Position numbers and translations under genes: made by a program. Positions 47,019 through 59,007 of a DNA stretch of 64,000 nucleotides are shown here, piece after piece; positions within the stretch are counted from its first letter, which is position 1; each line of letters opens with the position of its first letter. The DNA is from Carposina sasakii (taxonomy: Eukaryota; Arthropoda; Insecta; Lepidoptera; Carposinidae), in NCBI GenBank assembly GCA_014607495.2, contig CP053155.1, positions 8,804,001 through 8,868,000 on the forward strand. Reading direction: 5' to 3'. The notes below the pieces were generated by a model. It was not told the origin of the DNA and made no database searches. It saw only the letters and a list, made by a program, of their open reading frames with translations.

Positions 47019-47345
47019 GATAGCCCAATGGTTAAGGACATGCACCTTAAGTCGGAAGGCGTGTAGGTTCGATTCCAGTCATGGGCTCTGTACCACTGAT
47101 TTTATTTAATGTACGGATTTTAATATTCTTAAATTATCACTTGGCTATACCTGAGGAGGGTTGGCGTCAAGCAGACAGCCTGCCGTAAAAGAAACGCCAA
47201 ATCCTTGACAATATGAGCTTCGAAATAAACCATTCGAAACCAAATCTGTACATGAAATAAAATTCATTGTTACAGGCCCGTGACCGGGATCGAACCTGCA
47301 CGATGATACTATGCGGTGATAGACCAATGGTATAGACACACCAAT
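47019..47345. repeat. Pair of tRNA-related SINE pieces in opposite orientation
   Basis: 47022-47095 has A-box-like tagcccaatggttaagg and B box ggttcgattcc. 47275-47300 has the B box reversed (ggatcgaacc), followed by gcggtgatagaccaatggta at 47313-47335. Neither folds into a clean tRNA by eye. Confidence 0.6.
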
Positions 47346-47689
47346 TTAACAAGCAATATGGCCGCGATTGTTTAGATATCACCCACGCAATCGATAAAGA
47401 CGGCAAATGTGGACCGTGTGACTGGAAGTAATCATTTTCATATAGACTTCCGACCACCCACATATTGTAATGTGGTTGAAGTGTGTGTGAGACAAGCCTT
47501 ATTGATTAAAGCCCATTTACATGATACCATTTTCCTATACATTCAAAAGCAATCATTCATTATTATTGATACACCATTATTGACCAGTAAAATCTTTAAC
47601 AATGTGTCAAAATGGAAGTTAACAAAATTGCATGTAACAGGCAAGAAAAATTGTATTTTTTTAATATTAAATAGCCTTACGCTTGACCA

Positions 47690-48002
47690 CAACGCGCCTG
47701 GTGGTAAGCACCGCTGCAGTCTAAGATGGAGCGCGCTTGCCTAAAAGAAACCGGTTAACTCTCGACTTGAAGACCGCAAGATTATAGTTCATGGGGAACA
47801 GGGATTCAGGCAGGGAGTTCCACAGCTTGGCCGTTCGCACTATGAATGTAGAAGCAAAACGCTTAGTACGAGTTTTCGGCACTTCAACTGTGAACCGGTG
47901 TCGCTTTGACGTTTCCCTGGTCGTCCGGTGGTAGAAGCGTGTATAATGTAAATAAGGCTTTATTGTTTTATTGTGGCAGTAGTTCGCTATAATATCGCTC
48001 AT
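47690..48002 (-). repeat. LINE fragment, C-terminal tail
   Basis: The minus strand encodes [20 protein letters not shown], then [14 protein letters not shown], the tail common to lepidopteran CR1/Jockey-type LINEs. It is truncated on the 5' side and lies just downstream of the CCDC93 stop. Confidence 0.8.
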
Positions 48003-48138
48003 TTAAAAATCCCTTACCTATTTCCTTTGTTCGATTTAGTTTATCGTTAACATTTTTATAGTTAAATTCACTGGTAAATTTTTGTCTATGATATCTACAT
48101 TTTACACAACCTAGAAATACCTGATTCCACCGAGTTAA

Positions 48139-51100
48139 CTAAGTCTGCTCGTCATATTTCTGTTTTCCCGCTAATTTCTTCAATGCCGCGGCGTATTGTC
48201 GTTGCACGTCCATAAGTCGCGTGTATTCCGTGTGTAGGTTGGCTTTGCGTTCCTTTTCACTGATAAACTTTAGTTCCACTTTCTTCACCGTTTGATTGAC
48301 CCAGTCCACAATCGACTCGAATTGTGTCATAAACTCTTCCCTTTTACGAGTAGAAGACATCGCTCTATAAAAAATAGGTGAAAATGTGAAGCTCGATAAT
48401 GGGGGAGGGGTCAGCTGAAATCACGATATATCACAAGGGCATGGGGGAGGGGTCAGCTGAAATCACGATATATCACAATGGGACAGGGGTGTACCGAGTA
48501 TGTACATTATAAAAAACTGAAAAGAAAAAACAAGCACTTGGATGTCCGGTGTTCCAGCATCCATTGAAAAATTAGATTAGTTGTCGGATAATGGATCCCG
48601 ACTGTTCAGTTGTTATGTTCCATTAGGTATTAGAAAATATTTTTGTTGTTTGTTTTTTCTTTTCAGTTTTTTATAATGTATATAGTTTGGTTCTTTTTTA
48701 CCCAGTCGGGTTTTTGGATTTTATAAATTAAGTATTTTTTATTTATACCTATACCTATTTAAAGGTACTATTTTTAAAAAATATGATTCCTTAGAGTCCT
48801 AACTAGGTACAAAAATATATGTACGTACTGCGACGAGTTTCGGACGAATTACACAATAGCAAAAAACGAACATGTCACATTTTCGAACATGATAATCGAT
48901 TCTGACCATCAAACTTAAAACATATTCTACCTGTTCCCTTCTCTCTCTTACGTTAAGAATAAAAAGGGACAGACGTAACTGAGTTTATGTGCAAGTTTTA
49001 CAGTACCGACCACAATGTGTAAGTATATTATATGAAAATTCGTCCGTGTGGACTGCAGAAAAAAACAAAATTTTAAAATTATCCGGGATAAAAAGTAGCC
49101 TATGTGTCAGCTAACTCCATACCAAATTTTATTAAAACCGTTTTCATGTGAAAGAGTAACAAACATCCATCCATACTTACAAACTTTCGCGTTTATAATA
49201 TTAGTAGGATACTCACTCATCATAATTATCCAGTATAGAATTGAGCAAACTTAACTCCTTTGTTGTATAAAGTTTGACTTCATACAAAGTGTTATAAAAT
49301 ATGTAATACTGTTTGGTTTCTTTGTGCTTTGATGCCACTAAAAAAAATAATTAATAATTATTATATACTCCAAGCAAAAAGGTTTGAAAAAGGAATCCTT
49401 AAGAAGTATAGTATTTTCTTTGACTTATTTATTATGTACTAGTGGAAGCCCGCGACTCCGTCTGCGTGGACTACAGAAAAAATAAAATGTCGAAATTATC
49501 CGGGATAAAAACATTTTCCTGGAATAAAAAGTAGCCTATATGTTAAGTGGGACCTGTCACAATATATTCCTTCAAAGCCGTTCAACCGTTTCTGAGATTA
49601 GCGTGCACAAACGCACAGACAGACAAACAGACAAAAACCATTCTTTTGGGTATTATTGCGTTGATAAAGGCGTCCTATAATATTATTTCTCATATATCTC
49701 CCATGTACAGAGAGCGATCTGTTACAATTTTATTGCATATACATTTTTATTATATGTATAGATACGGGTTCCAACTGTACGACGGAAAATGCTTCGAAAA
49801 TGGACCATAGGCGTGGGTTATCGCTGGTGACGTACAATGCGCGCACGTTGAGGGAGGACACAAAGCTCGATGAGCTGGAAGAGGAAATGAGTAAGTTGCG
49901 GTGGGATATTGTAGGGTTATCTGAGGTCCGAAGACAGGGAGAGGTTACGATAACCCTGAAATCTGGCAACTTACTCTACCACCGGGAAGGTGATCATAAG
50001 TCCCAGGATGGTGTTGGGTTTATCGTCAACAAGTCCCTCGTAAACAGCATCGAATCCATCACGAGTGTGTCGAGCAGGGTAGCATACCTGATACTCAGAG
50101 TATCAAAGAGGTACTCGTTGAAGGTCATCCAGGTGTACGCGCCGACCTCGACACATCCGGATGACGAGGTGGAGTTATGTATGAGGACATAAGTACAGCC
50201 ATAGATACCTCTAAAACTCATTTCTGTGTTGTTATGGGGGACTTCACTACGTGGGGTCTAAATTCTTTAGACCTAACCGTAGAAATAGACCCCAGAAACT
50301 AACTGATCATACCCTCAACCTCATGGCGGAAAGGCGCGCAATGTCTCTGCAGTCCTCTGATGACGCTGAAGCATATCGGCAGCTCAATAGACGTATCTCC
50401 AAGTCTCTGCGACACGACATCCGCAGTTTTAATACTTTTTTTTTTCAAATTCAAAATCATTTATTCGACATGAAAGCATTAACACTTGTTTGTCGATTGT
50501 CTAATTATATGTTACTTTCTATGATCGCACCCCAAAAATGAAACCGCTACCAAACAAAAAAGGAGGTGAATTTAAACAACCCAAAATTAAATTAATCGCA
50601 AAGCTTTTGCTTTGGCAACGGTCACCACCCCAAGGTGCGATTTGTTACGGTCTGTCAGGCATAAGTTAGCGATTCGGGGCTTAATAGCCACCAACGTGGA
50701 GAATAAGAGTTAAGGTCGCCTAAAGACGAAATCCAGAAGAGCTGCTACACAGTTCTCCTTTATGGCAAAACCAACATTAGGTCTGACACACCGCATGATT
50801 CTACTATTACTGTTACACTATCTCAGTGAAGTGTCACTGCTTGGAAGAAGAAATAGCAAGAAAACTCCCAGCGACACAGTCAAAACTAAGTAACATATTA
50901 ACAAAAGAATCTTACATTGGATAAGATATCAGATAGTAACACTTAACTCATTTAGTGTGTATAAATTCAATTATCATAACATAATTAATTTAAATTCATA
51001 TAAATTACATACCCACTTACACAAAGTAAGTACAGGTCCATGTCAAATTTAAACTGTATAAATAAAAATAAAAATGTGTACTCGCTGCATTATGGAGACA

Positions 51101-54100
51101 ATAGAGCAAAACCAAGGCTCCAAAGTGTTCGCAAGAGAATTGTTTGACGAGCGCCAGTTGACGAAGCTGAAGATTATACAAAAAACGGAAGAGTATAATC
51201 AGCCACTATGCCTAGCGGTTGTGGACTATGAGAAAGCATTTGATTCGATCGAGTGGGCATGGGACATGCGCAGTGCTGCAGCCTCTCCAGCGGTGCCATA
51301 TTGACCATCGATATATCGAAGTGCTGAAGAGTTTATACAGCAACGCCACCATGTCGGTACGAGTACAGGAGCGGAGCACTGAGCCGATTTCATTGCAGAG
51401 GGGAGTGAGACAAGAAGATGTTATTTCTCTTCACTAATGCAGTGGAAGACGCCTTTAAGCTTCTCGAATGGAAAGGACTCGGCATTAATATCAATAGCGA
51501 ATACATCACTCACCTTCGATTCGCAGACGACATCGTGGTCATGGCAGAATCGCTGAAGGATCTAAGCACAATGCTGAAGATGAACATAGACAAGACCAAG
51601 ATAATGTCGAACGTCCATGTGCCGCCCACTCCTGTACTAGTTGGGAGCTCGATGCTCGAAGTTGTTGACGAGTAGGTTTACCTGGGACAGACGGTCAAAC
51701 TAGGTAGGTCCAACTTTGAGAATAGGTAAATCGGCGAATCCAACTCGGCTGGGCAGCGTTCGGGAAACTACGAAACTTATTTGTGTCCAAGATACCCCAG
51801 TCCTTAAAGACGAAGGTATTCAACCAGTGCGTGCTGCCGGTAATGACCTACGGTGTCGAGACGTGGTCTCTAGCTATGTGCCTCATAAAGAAGCTCAGGA
51901 TCGCACAGCGAGCGATGGAGAGCTATGCTTGGGATCTCTTTGCGTAATCGAATCAGAAATGAGGAGATCCGCAGACGTACAAAGATCACCGACATAGCTC
52001 AACGGTCCAGCAAGCTGAAGTGGCAATGGGCAGGGCACATAGCTCGAAGAACTGATGGCCGATGGAGTCGGAAAGTTCTAGAGTGGAGACCACGTATCGG
52101 CAAGCGCAGCGTGGGAAGGCCACCCGCGAGGTGGACGGACGACCTGGCCAAGGTCGCGGGCGTCGGTTGGATGCAGGCTGCTTCCGACCGGTCGGAGTGG
52201 AGGTTGTTGGGGGAGGCCTATGCCCAACAGTGGACTTCTCAGGGCTGTAAATGATGATATGTATAGATATAGATGTATGTAACTAATTCATTACAATCTG
52301 TCCTATAATGTTTGCTTCTAAAAGCTCAACCTAGCTTTTACATTTCGTTAGCAGTTCAGACAAAATTAAATTCAAGATTCTGCTTGGTGCCTTAATGAAA
52401 AAAATCGGTCAAGTGAGAGTTAAAATTGCGTGAAGGGTATTAAATTTTTTTTGTATGGAACCCTAATAATTCCTTACCTTGGTTATACAATTCTACAAAT
52501 CGTTTCTCGTACTGCAATAGCTCAGCCGTGCCAGGCACTTCGTCAATCGCCATCGAGTACCTCAATATATCGCGATTCAATTTAGCCAGTTCTAATCTCA
52601 TTTCACTTATAAATGCCTTTAGTTTTTCCTCTCTTAGCGTGAACTCTTTTATTTCTTCAGGAGATAAGGGTTGCTCCTTTATTACGTTTCTAGGATCTTG
52701 TGCAACTCTGAAAAAATATTTTTAATTGTCAATTTAAGCCAAGTCAACAGTTCTAATATAGAGGAAATTAAAGATATTCGATAATCATCTTGCATTTGTA
52801 CTTGTCAATTTAGGCTATGCAGCACAGTATGAACCGAACAGACTAATGATATTTAGCCATATCTCTCCGCCCGTCAATCGCGCATTGCATTCTACGGTTC
52901 TCTATAAATAAATGATGTTGCCCTCCCTTATTTCATGTTTACTTAATATTTGCAATGTTTATTGACATTTGCTACAAATTAACATATATTTCAATAAAGA
53001 AATTATGAAAATTATCTAATAAATATTATTTTACCTCAATTCATCTTCTAACTTTTTATGTTCCTTCTCTCTGTGTTTCACTACCTGAAGTAATTCATTC
53101 CTTTCAGTTGCTAACTCTTTCAGTGATTTAATGAAGCCCTTGACTTGTTTATCACTGAAAAATGTAAATACACAACTGGACTTTAATTCTCAATCCTGTT
53201 AGCAATTATTTAGCTTTCAGTAAAAAAGTAGGTAAACCTTAGCAAAAATATAGCAGGCAGTTGGCAGTAAAAAATATTACCTTAAATCATTAGACTTTGC
53301 CAACTTCTGTGTGATCTTTTGCAGCTTTGAAACCACATTGGTATACTGTTTCTTTGCATCCTCCATTTTACTTTCATGTTCCGTTTTTACTTTATCTATA
53401 TCTTTTTCTAAAGATTCTATGTTTTTAGTGAAATTGTCAATATCGTCCAAATATTTCAGCTTTTCCAATTCCTCCTGTTCTTTTGAAACTTCACCGGTGA
53501 GCTCTGAATATAATACAGCATAATGTACTTTCATCCCAGCGGCATCTAAATTATGATCTGATTCTTTAATGAATATGTGAGTCTGAAATAATTAATTCAG
53601 TAGCTTAGAATTAAAAAAGAATGGATTTTTAAGTAAAATTTTATAACAAAAAATAATTAACTTACCTCAGTTGTAACTTCAGAAGGGTCAGCAAGTGTTT
53701 TATCATAATCATACTGCAATAAAGAAGTGAAAAGGCATTTATCCTAATTTTCTAGAAGTTTTTGAAATTATGTATTATATATTTTTTTTAAATGAGTCAT
53801 ATACTATCAAAGGCGGCAGTGTCCACTCATTTAGGAAATTGTACTATGAATGCCATTTTATTTGTCTATGGACGTTGCATGCATTGGAAAAATCTGTGTG
53901 TGCCAAAAACGGCTTTGTCACAGCCAAAACTCAATTTTAATAAACTAGTTTGTGTCAAACCCGGCAGAGTCCGTAGTATTCCGAAACAAATATGGCAGTG
54001 TCCGCGTCAGCCAATCAGAGCACTGCATCTAGTATGGCGGACCGACGCGCAGCTTAGGTGAATTGTCTGTTGTTTTTCGTGGTTTAAATTAGTTATTTGC

Positions 54101-57100
54101 TGTTCATTAACCCAGATTGATAGTAAAACTCAAGATATGGAGTGTAGAGCGTCCCCTTGCACTTCAGGAAAGACGCGGAAACGCGTAGCTAAACCAGAAA
54201 ACTGGAAAAGAAACATCGCAAAAAGGAAGCGGTAAGTTACTTTGACTGAGCATGTTTGATACTTGAAATATTTTTGTACATTCAAAACTTGTAACAAGTT
54301 GTTGTGTTGTGTCAAATACTCTCTACGAACATAAGCGGACAAACGTAAGATAGACAGATCACACGCTTTTCTGTAGGTACATACTTCATCATTGTTTCTT
54401 CTTATTTTTTAGGTACTCATCTGTACAACTGTCCATAAAACCTACGTGTCAACATAAGTCCCCGGGACCCTATAAATGCAATTCGTTGACTATGCAAGAT
54501 TTGATGACATTCCATAACAATTTTTACAAACATCCGAGTAAAGAAATTCAAGATGCATTTTTACTTAACTGTTGTGTTCCAAAAAAACCAACACGAAAAA
54601 GACCACGCAAAGGAAATCATCAGTCAAAGAAATTCCAAACGGAATTCAATGTTTACAGTAAGATGCAAAAGAAGAAAATCCGCGTATGCCAAACAGCATT
54701 TCTGGGCATCTTACACATTACAAAACATCGTGTGCAGTATATTGCAAAGTCATTTGTGGAATCTGGAGGACAAGTGGTTAAAGAAAAGAGAGGAGGAGAC
54801 CGCAAATCTAGAAAATTTTCCGAGAAGAAAAAAGCAGTGATGCTATTTATCAATATGTTTCATGTGGATGAGCCGCATTACTGTCGAGGACACTCTGAGA
54901 GGCGTTATTTGCCTGCTGAGCTTTCTATCAATAAAATGTGGAAAATGTACAACAAGCAGTTTGGGTTGGAAGAAGATCTGAAAGTAAAGAAAGGATATTT
55001 CCGAAGAATATTTAATACCAATTACAACCTCGGCTTTGGCAGCCCCAGGACGGATGTGTGTTCTTTTTGTCTTCGGCTCATTGAACAAATAAAAAGGGAG
55101 AGTGATGAAACAGCAAAACAACGACTACGTGTAGAATGGAGAGTACACAAGTTAAAAGCTAAAGCATTCTTTGCCTTAGTAAAAGAAGAACAAGCAGACT
55201 TGAAAACTCTATCTTTTGATTGTCAAAAAAATCTCCCACTGCCAAAAACTCCTGATCAAATAACATACTATTCTCGGCAGGTGTACCTGTATAATTGCAC
55301 GGTAGTAGAAGGTTCATCAAAGTCTCCACTAACCCCAGAAAATGTTTTTGCCTATTGCTGGACTGAAGACGAATATGCTAAAGGTGCCAATGAAATTGCG
55401 TCCATAATATACCATCGACTAAGAAACACTGACTTTACTGGTATATCAACTATAAGGCTGATAGCCGATGGATGTCCAGGACAAAACAAAAACTCTATCA
55501 TGCTGACAATGTGCTCCAAATGGCTAGTCACTTCGGCTCCAATTAATGTGCATGAAATACAAATAGTTTTTCCTGTCGTTGGCCATTCCTTCATACCTCC
55601 GGACCGAGTATTTGCTCATGCAGAAAAGGAGAGCAGAAAATTAGAGTGCATTACCTAGAAAACTACCTGGATATAATTGGAGCACATAGCACTATTGTGC
55701 GTTTGGGCACTGACTGTGAGGTGTTCAACTTTAAGAAAAGTATGGCTACTACAATGAAAGATGTTGGATCCTGGCACTTTCAGTTTAAGACATGCAAGAG
55801 ATTTTTCATTAAACGATCTGTTAAGCCAGGAAATGTCGTAATAAATGGTGAGGTAAACTTTAACAATCGTGAGGGAGTTTTTAAAAAAGTTACCCGAAAA
55901 AACAAAAATGTCTGCGATATAAACCCCGACGCAATCGAAATGAAATCGGTAAAACTAAAACCCGCAAAATTAGTGGACGTCAAAAAGCTCCTTTGTTGCC
56001 ATTTTGGTGAAGATTGGGAAAACCAAGAGGGATTAAGTTTTTACAAAAAGATTCTTCAAGCTCCCACGGAAGAAGAAGAAAATGATTCGTCTGAAGCCTT
56101 CTGCGAGCGACGAACAGAAGAAAATTGTTTTATTTATAGCAATTCTTATCCGTCTGATAGAGTTATATAGCGATCTTCTAATCACACGATCATTTTTAAA
56201 TAAAACTTTGAACTTATATTAATGCAAGTTTTTATTTGTAAAAATAAAGTTATAAAACTTCTGCTATTTTGTTCATAAAAGAGAATGGGTACTTTTGTAT
56301 GAGACCTGTAATTTTAATGTGACTCAATAGCAATATGTAATCAATTATATATTTTTCACTGATTGATTATGACATTAATTTATTTTTACCGACTTCACCC
56401 TACGTACTCATAGGTATCAAAATCATAATTGCGACTATGACAGCCAAGAAACATGGCCGACATTTGTATCAAAGACGGCAGTGTCCATGGCTGTTCCAAT
56501 CATATACGGCAGTGTCCAAATGACTCTATCAAAACCGGCAGTGTCCGTCAGATTTTTGCAATTAACGAGTTTAATTAGCCAAGATTGTATAAATTTACAG
56601 GTCTAAAGTGTTTTGTAAAGCTTTTAGCTAAAGATGTAATTTTTTTTTAAATAGCTTACTGATAAAATGTAATACTAATCGTTTTTTTCGCTTACCTTAA
56701 AGTGTGTTCCAATGGACACTGCCGCCTTTGATAGTATATGACTCAAATATAATATTGTCCTCAAACTACATACAATTTTTACAATACAGGTTTCCAAATG
56801 GGGTAGTCAGGACTCCGGGATCCCAAAAAATATCAAGCAATATACCATTTAGGCAATCATACAAATGTACAATCCGTGTAATATATCTGTAAAAACATAC
56901 CAAGAAATCAAGACCTTCATCTTTGCCATTTTCAGTATTGGTTGAGACATGCATCAGCATTCTCTGATCATATTCTGACAATGTCCCATTGACCTGCTCT
57001 AACTCATTAGATGGAAACACTCCTTTTCTCTTGCGAACTCGACATGGTTTGTATAAATTCTGCAAATATCAATGGACTATGACACAAGCAACACTACAAG

Positions 57101-58098
57101 AAATATATGGGTAATCAATTCTTAAAATCAACTGTTAAGATTTATCTGTTTGCAATTTTCTGATTTATAGGAGTAAGCTGTTCATATATCTGCTAGCTGC
57201 TAGGTTCTTTGTAAATAAATAGTAGGTCATCATGTGTGTTCACTACTTAATTATAAATAATATAGGATTCATTTCAATTATATTATACATGTCTTAAGTA
57301 ATTAGAAACATACCTGAATAGCAACTAAATTTCTCAATAACTTTTCTTTTTGGGCAAACCTAGCCTTATCAGACTGGAAAATATATTCCTTATCATATTG
57401 AAGAACAGCAACACGGCGTAGCTCATCAGCTTTAACTTCCCGAAACTCACTTGAATATTTTATCAACCACTGTATAAGTGGATAAATATTAATAAAGTCC
57501 AATCCTTGAATTTGATGAGGTTCAATTATGTATGGGCATTTCATAGAAGGCAATATCTTCACAATTTTCTCTGTAAGAGCACTGTTGAAAAAGTTGAGAA
57601 CATTAACAATAACTAAACAAGGCATATTACTTAATACATTCATATATAGGTATACATGGCTGTGTTTCCTAATGGATGGATTTTAAGTAGATTCTGGGAT
57701 GTCATGAAAGAGCTTACATTTTCTTTCCAATGGTAAGATTTTCTTCAAATAAAAGACTGATATCCACATCTATGTCACATAGCTCGATGCACCATGTAAT
57801 GCCGCCCACTATTTTGTCAAAAGCCGAAAGGCCTTGTAACTGGGCTCTAAAATATCCAGCTAACACTAAGGCATCTGCTATTTCATGCCACTTTACTAAT
57901 TGTTCGGCATCTTCGCGGACTTCAACCTGTGATAAAATATATCAAATTTTAGTACTAAAATATAAAATGATTACCAATGAAAGTATAGCAACATAATATA
58001 ATTTGATTTCGTACCTCTTTTCCTTCATGGTCTAATCCGCTATAAATATTTATAAGCGGTTTACTTCGAGTAAAAACACTCTTTTGTTTGGCAGCCAT
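48139..58098 (-). CDS. CCDC93: Coiled-coil domain-containing protein 93 (CCC/Commander complex), 10 coding exons
   Basis: CCDC93 works with CCDC22 and COMMD proteins in the Commander complex, which recycles endosomal cargo. Exons from right to left: 58015-58098, 57718-57926, 57314-57581, 56901-57059, 53666-53713, 53281-53582, 53035-53154, 52478-52707, 49217-49337 and 48139-48364. They join in phase to 588 residues (human 631). The N-terminal calponin-like domain shows [55 protein letters not shown] and [19 protein letters not shown]. The C-terminal coiled coil shows [34 protein letters not shown] and ELSLLNSI. The start MAAKQKSVF is the first ATG of exon 1. Intron 4 holds a DNA transposon and intron 8 an RTE LINE. 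A Ty3 element lies just upstream of exon 1. Confidence 0.95.
48505..48725. repeat. Family A repeat, palindromic copy
   Basis: aaaactgaaaagaaaaaacaagcacttgg at the left is inverted at the right (gttttttcttttcagtttttta). ggatcccgactgttcagttg and ttatgttccatta lie between. It sits in the last CCDC93 intron. Confidence 0.7.
49060..49205 (+). repeat. Lepidoptera-type interspersed repeat
   Basis: gtgtggactgcagaaaaaaac, aattatccgggataaaaagt, agcctatgtgtcagctaact and cataccaaattttatt-type text, ending ttcgcgtttataatattagtagg. A second copy is at 49440-49640 (cgcgactccgtctgcgtgg... cagacagacaaacagac). Both lie in CCDC93 introns beside exon 9. Confidence 0.75.
49440..49640 (+). repeat. Lepidoptera-type interspersed repeat, second copy
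   Basis: Begins ctagtggaagcccgcgactccg and carries aaattatccgggataaa and caaagccgttcaaccgtttc. It lies immediately upstream of the RTE-like LINE. Confidence 0.75.
49795..52258 (+). mobile_element. RTE-like LINE, decayed, interrupted
   Basis: The endonuclease start gives [35 protein letters not shown] and [11 protein letters not shown] (49800-50165). The RT part gives [18 protein letters not shown] (51200-51260), [11 protein letters not shown] (51515-51550) and [10 protein letters not shown] after an in-frame stop at 51675. The tail ends in gtaaatgatgat at 52258. Between 50430 and 51070 the order is broken by foreign sequence. Many stops and shifts show it is dead. Fragments of the same family occur at 150-229, 5615-6213, 27279-27880 and 44300-44720. 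It lies in CCDC93 intron 8. Confidence 0.88.
50431..51070. repeat. Unidentified insertion inside the RTE-like LINE
   Basis: Starts with a T run and caaattcaaaatcatttattc and ends aataaaaataaaaat. It interrupts LINE coding text on both sides. The poly-T left end suggests a reverse-oriented retroposon. No target-site duplication was found by eye. Confidence 0.5.
53794..56744 (+). mobile_element. DNA transposon with perfect 32-bp terminal inverted repeats (Sola-like?)
   Basis: GAGTCATATACTATCAAAGG... at 53794-53825 is exactly inverted at 56713-56744. Both are flanked by AAAT (53790 and 56745), a 4-bp target duplication. Subterminal copies of ggcagtgtcc occur at 53816, 53993, 56479, 56509 and 56537, plausible transposase-binding sites. 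It encodes a DDE/DDD-type transposase. The 4-bp duplication and protein style suggest the Sola superfamily; this is tentative. It sits in CCDC93 intron 4, only 80 bases from exon 5. Confidence 0.88.
54137..56170 (+). pseudogene. Transposase of the DNA transposon, two exons, one frameshift
   Basis: Exon 1, 54137-54231, begins [16 protein letters not shown] and has a gtaagt donor. Exon 2 begins at 54413 after an ag acceptor and runs open to 55658. The remaining C-terminal part ([20 protein letters not shown] to the stop at 56170) is in another frame, so a single indel near 55640-55655 breaks the gene. Cys pairs (CSFCLRL) and [25 protein letters not shown] and [11 protein letters not shown] hold the likely catalytic Asp residues. 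The N-terminal basic [12 protein letters not shown] may bind DNA. The frameshift could be real decay or a sequencing error, given the perfect inverted ends. Confidence 0.82.
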
Positions 58099-58243
58099 CA
58101 CATCAGTCCTTGTTACACGTTTAATTTAAAATAATGTAACCACTACATAACCACCCCTAAATATAAATAAAAGTCAAAAATTCTTAAAACTTTTGTACGT
58201 TCAGCAAAAATATTTATTTATTTATGTTTAGTTTTTTTTTGTA

Positions 58244-58925
58244 TGACGGCGCATCTGTCACTGTCACACGTCAGGTTGATTTTTTTTTTTTTTTTTAAGT
58301 TTATCCCGAAGGAAAGGCATGGGGAACTAAGCCCATACAGCCTAATCATTGTTAAGTAAAATGTATTCTGAATTTATGATGGATGGTAATGATGATGATG
58401 AATGGAAACGTCGGGAAAATCCTCAAGAACAAGTGTAAAGTTAGTCAAAATTAAAAATTATTGCAGAAACAACTTACATGCGCCCATGAAGAGATCGTAA
58501 TCCGGCTAAAGTTTCACTCGGCTTACCTGCGTATAAAACCATGCACACGCACTAGATTCACAGCACAAGTAATCAAAATATAACTTATCTACCAGAAAAC
58601 ATCACTTTACGGACACATGCAAGCCATTTACAAATAATTTTTGATTTTCACAAGAAAATTACACCTGCACCCTTCCAGCTTTTCCCGCCGAATCCGTCAG
58701 GTTGACTTTTAGTAGCCATAGTCAGCCTAGCGGAGCGTTATTTGTCGATGGTAGCGAGGGCGGCCATCTTGACAGCACTGACACTGACGTTCAGGACGGC
58801 GCCCGCGTTCCACGCATTTTTAACGAATCGCTTTGGATTAAACGATTTATTGGTTTAATTGAGTTAAATTGTTATATTACTGTGATTGCTAATTACTTAT
58901 TTCACTAGATATCTCCTTATTTGAA
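58244..58925 (+). repeat. 5' LTR of the Ty3-type element, split by an insertion
   Basis: 58244-58279 and 58706-58923 match the 3' LTR (63747-63782 and 63783-64000) with two substitutions in 254 bases. The LTR begins TG. Its right end lies somewhere between 58924 and 59007 and cannot be fixed because the 3' LTR runs off the window. The LTR start is 145 bases upstream of the CCDC93 start codon, on the opposite strand. Confidence 0.88.
58280..58694 (-). mobile_element. Small retroposon inserted in the 5' LTR
   Basis: 415 bases flanked by the exact 11-base duplication CGTCAGGTTGA (58269-58279 and 58695-58705). The left end is a run of about 19 T, so the inserted strand is minus with a poly(A) tail. 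These are the marks of target-primed reverse transcription. No tRNA-like promoter or coding frame is recognised inside. Confidence 0.88.
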
Positions 58926-59007
58926 GACTGTGCTGATTAAATAACTTTGTGAGAGTAGAACTTGATATTTATCTGTCCACGCCTGCTACTCTCATATTTT
59001 ATGAAAG

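Larger units (their letters stand above)
45906..48138. other. Intergenic stretch between GFRP and CCDC93
   Basis: It holds the GFRP 3' UTR (AATAAA at 46461-46466), two SINE-like pieces near 47019-47345 and a LINE scrap at 47690-48002. The two genes converge here. I see no further exon. Confidence 0.6.

Noticed and set aside
54486..56170. The transposase as a host gene exonised into CCDC93
   Set aside because: It lies on the opposite strand to CCDC93, within perfect inverted ends and target duplications, so it belongs to a transposon.
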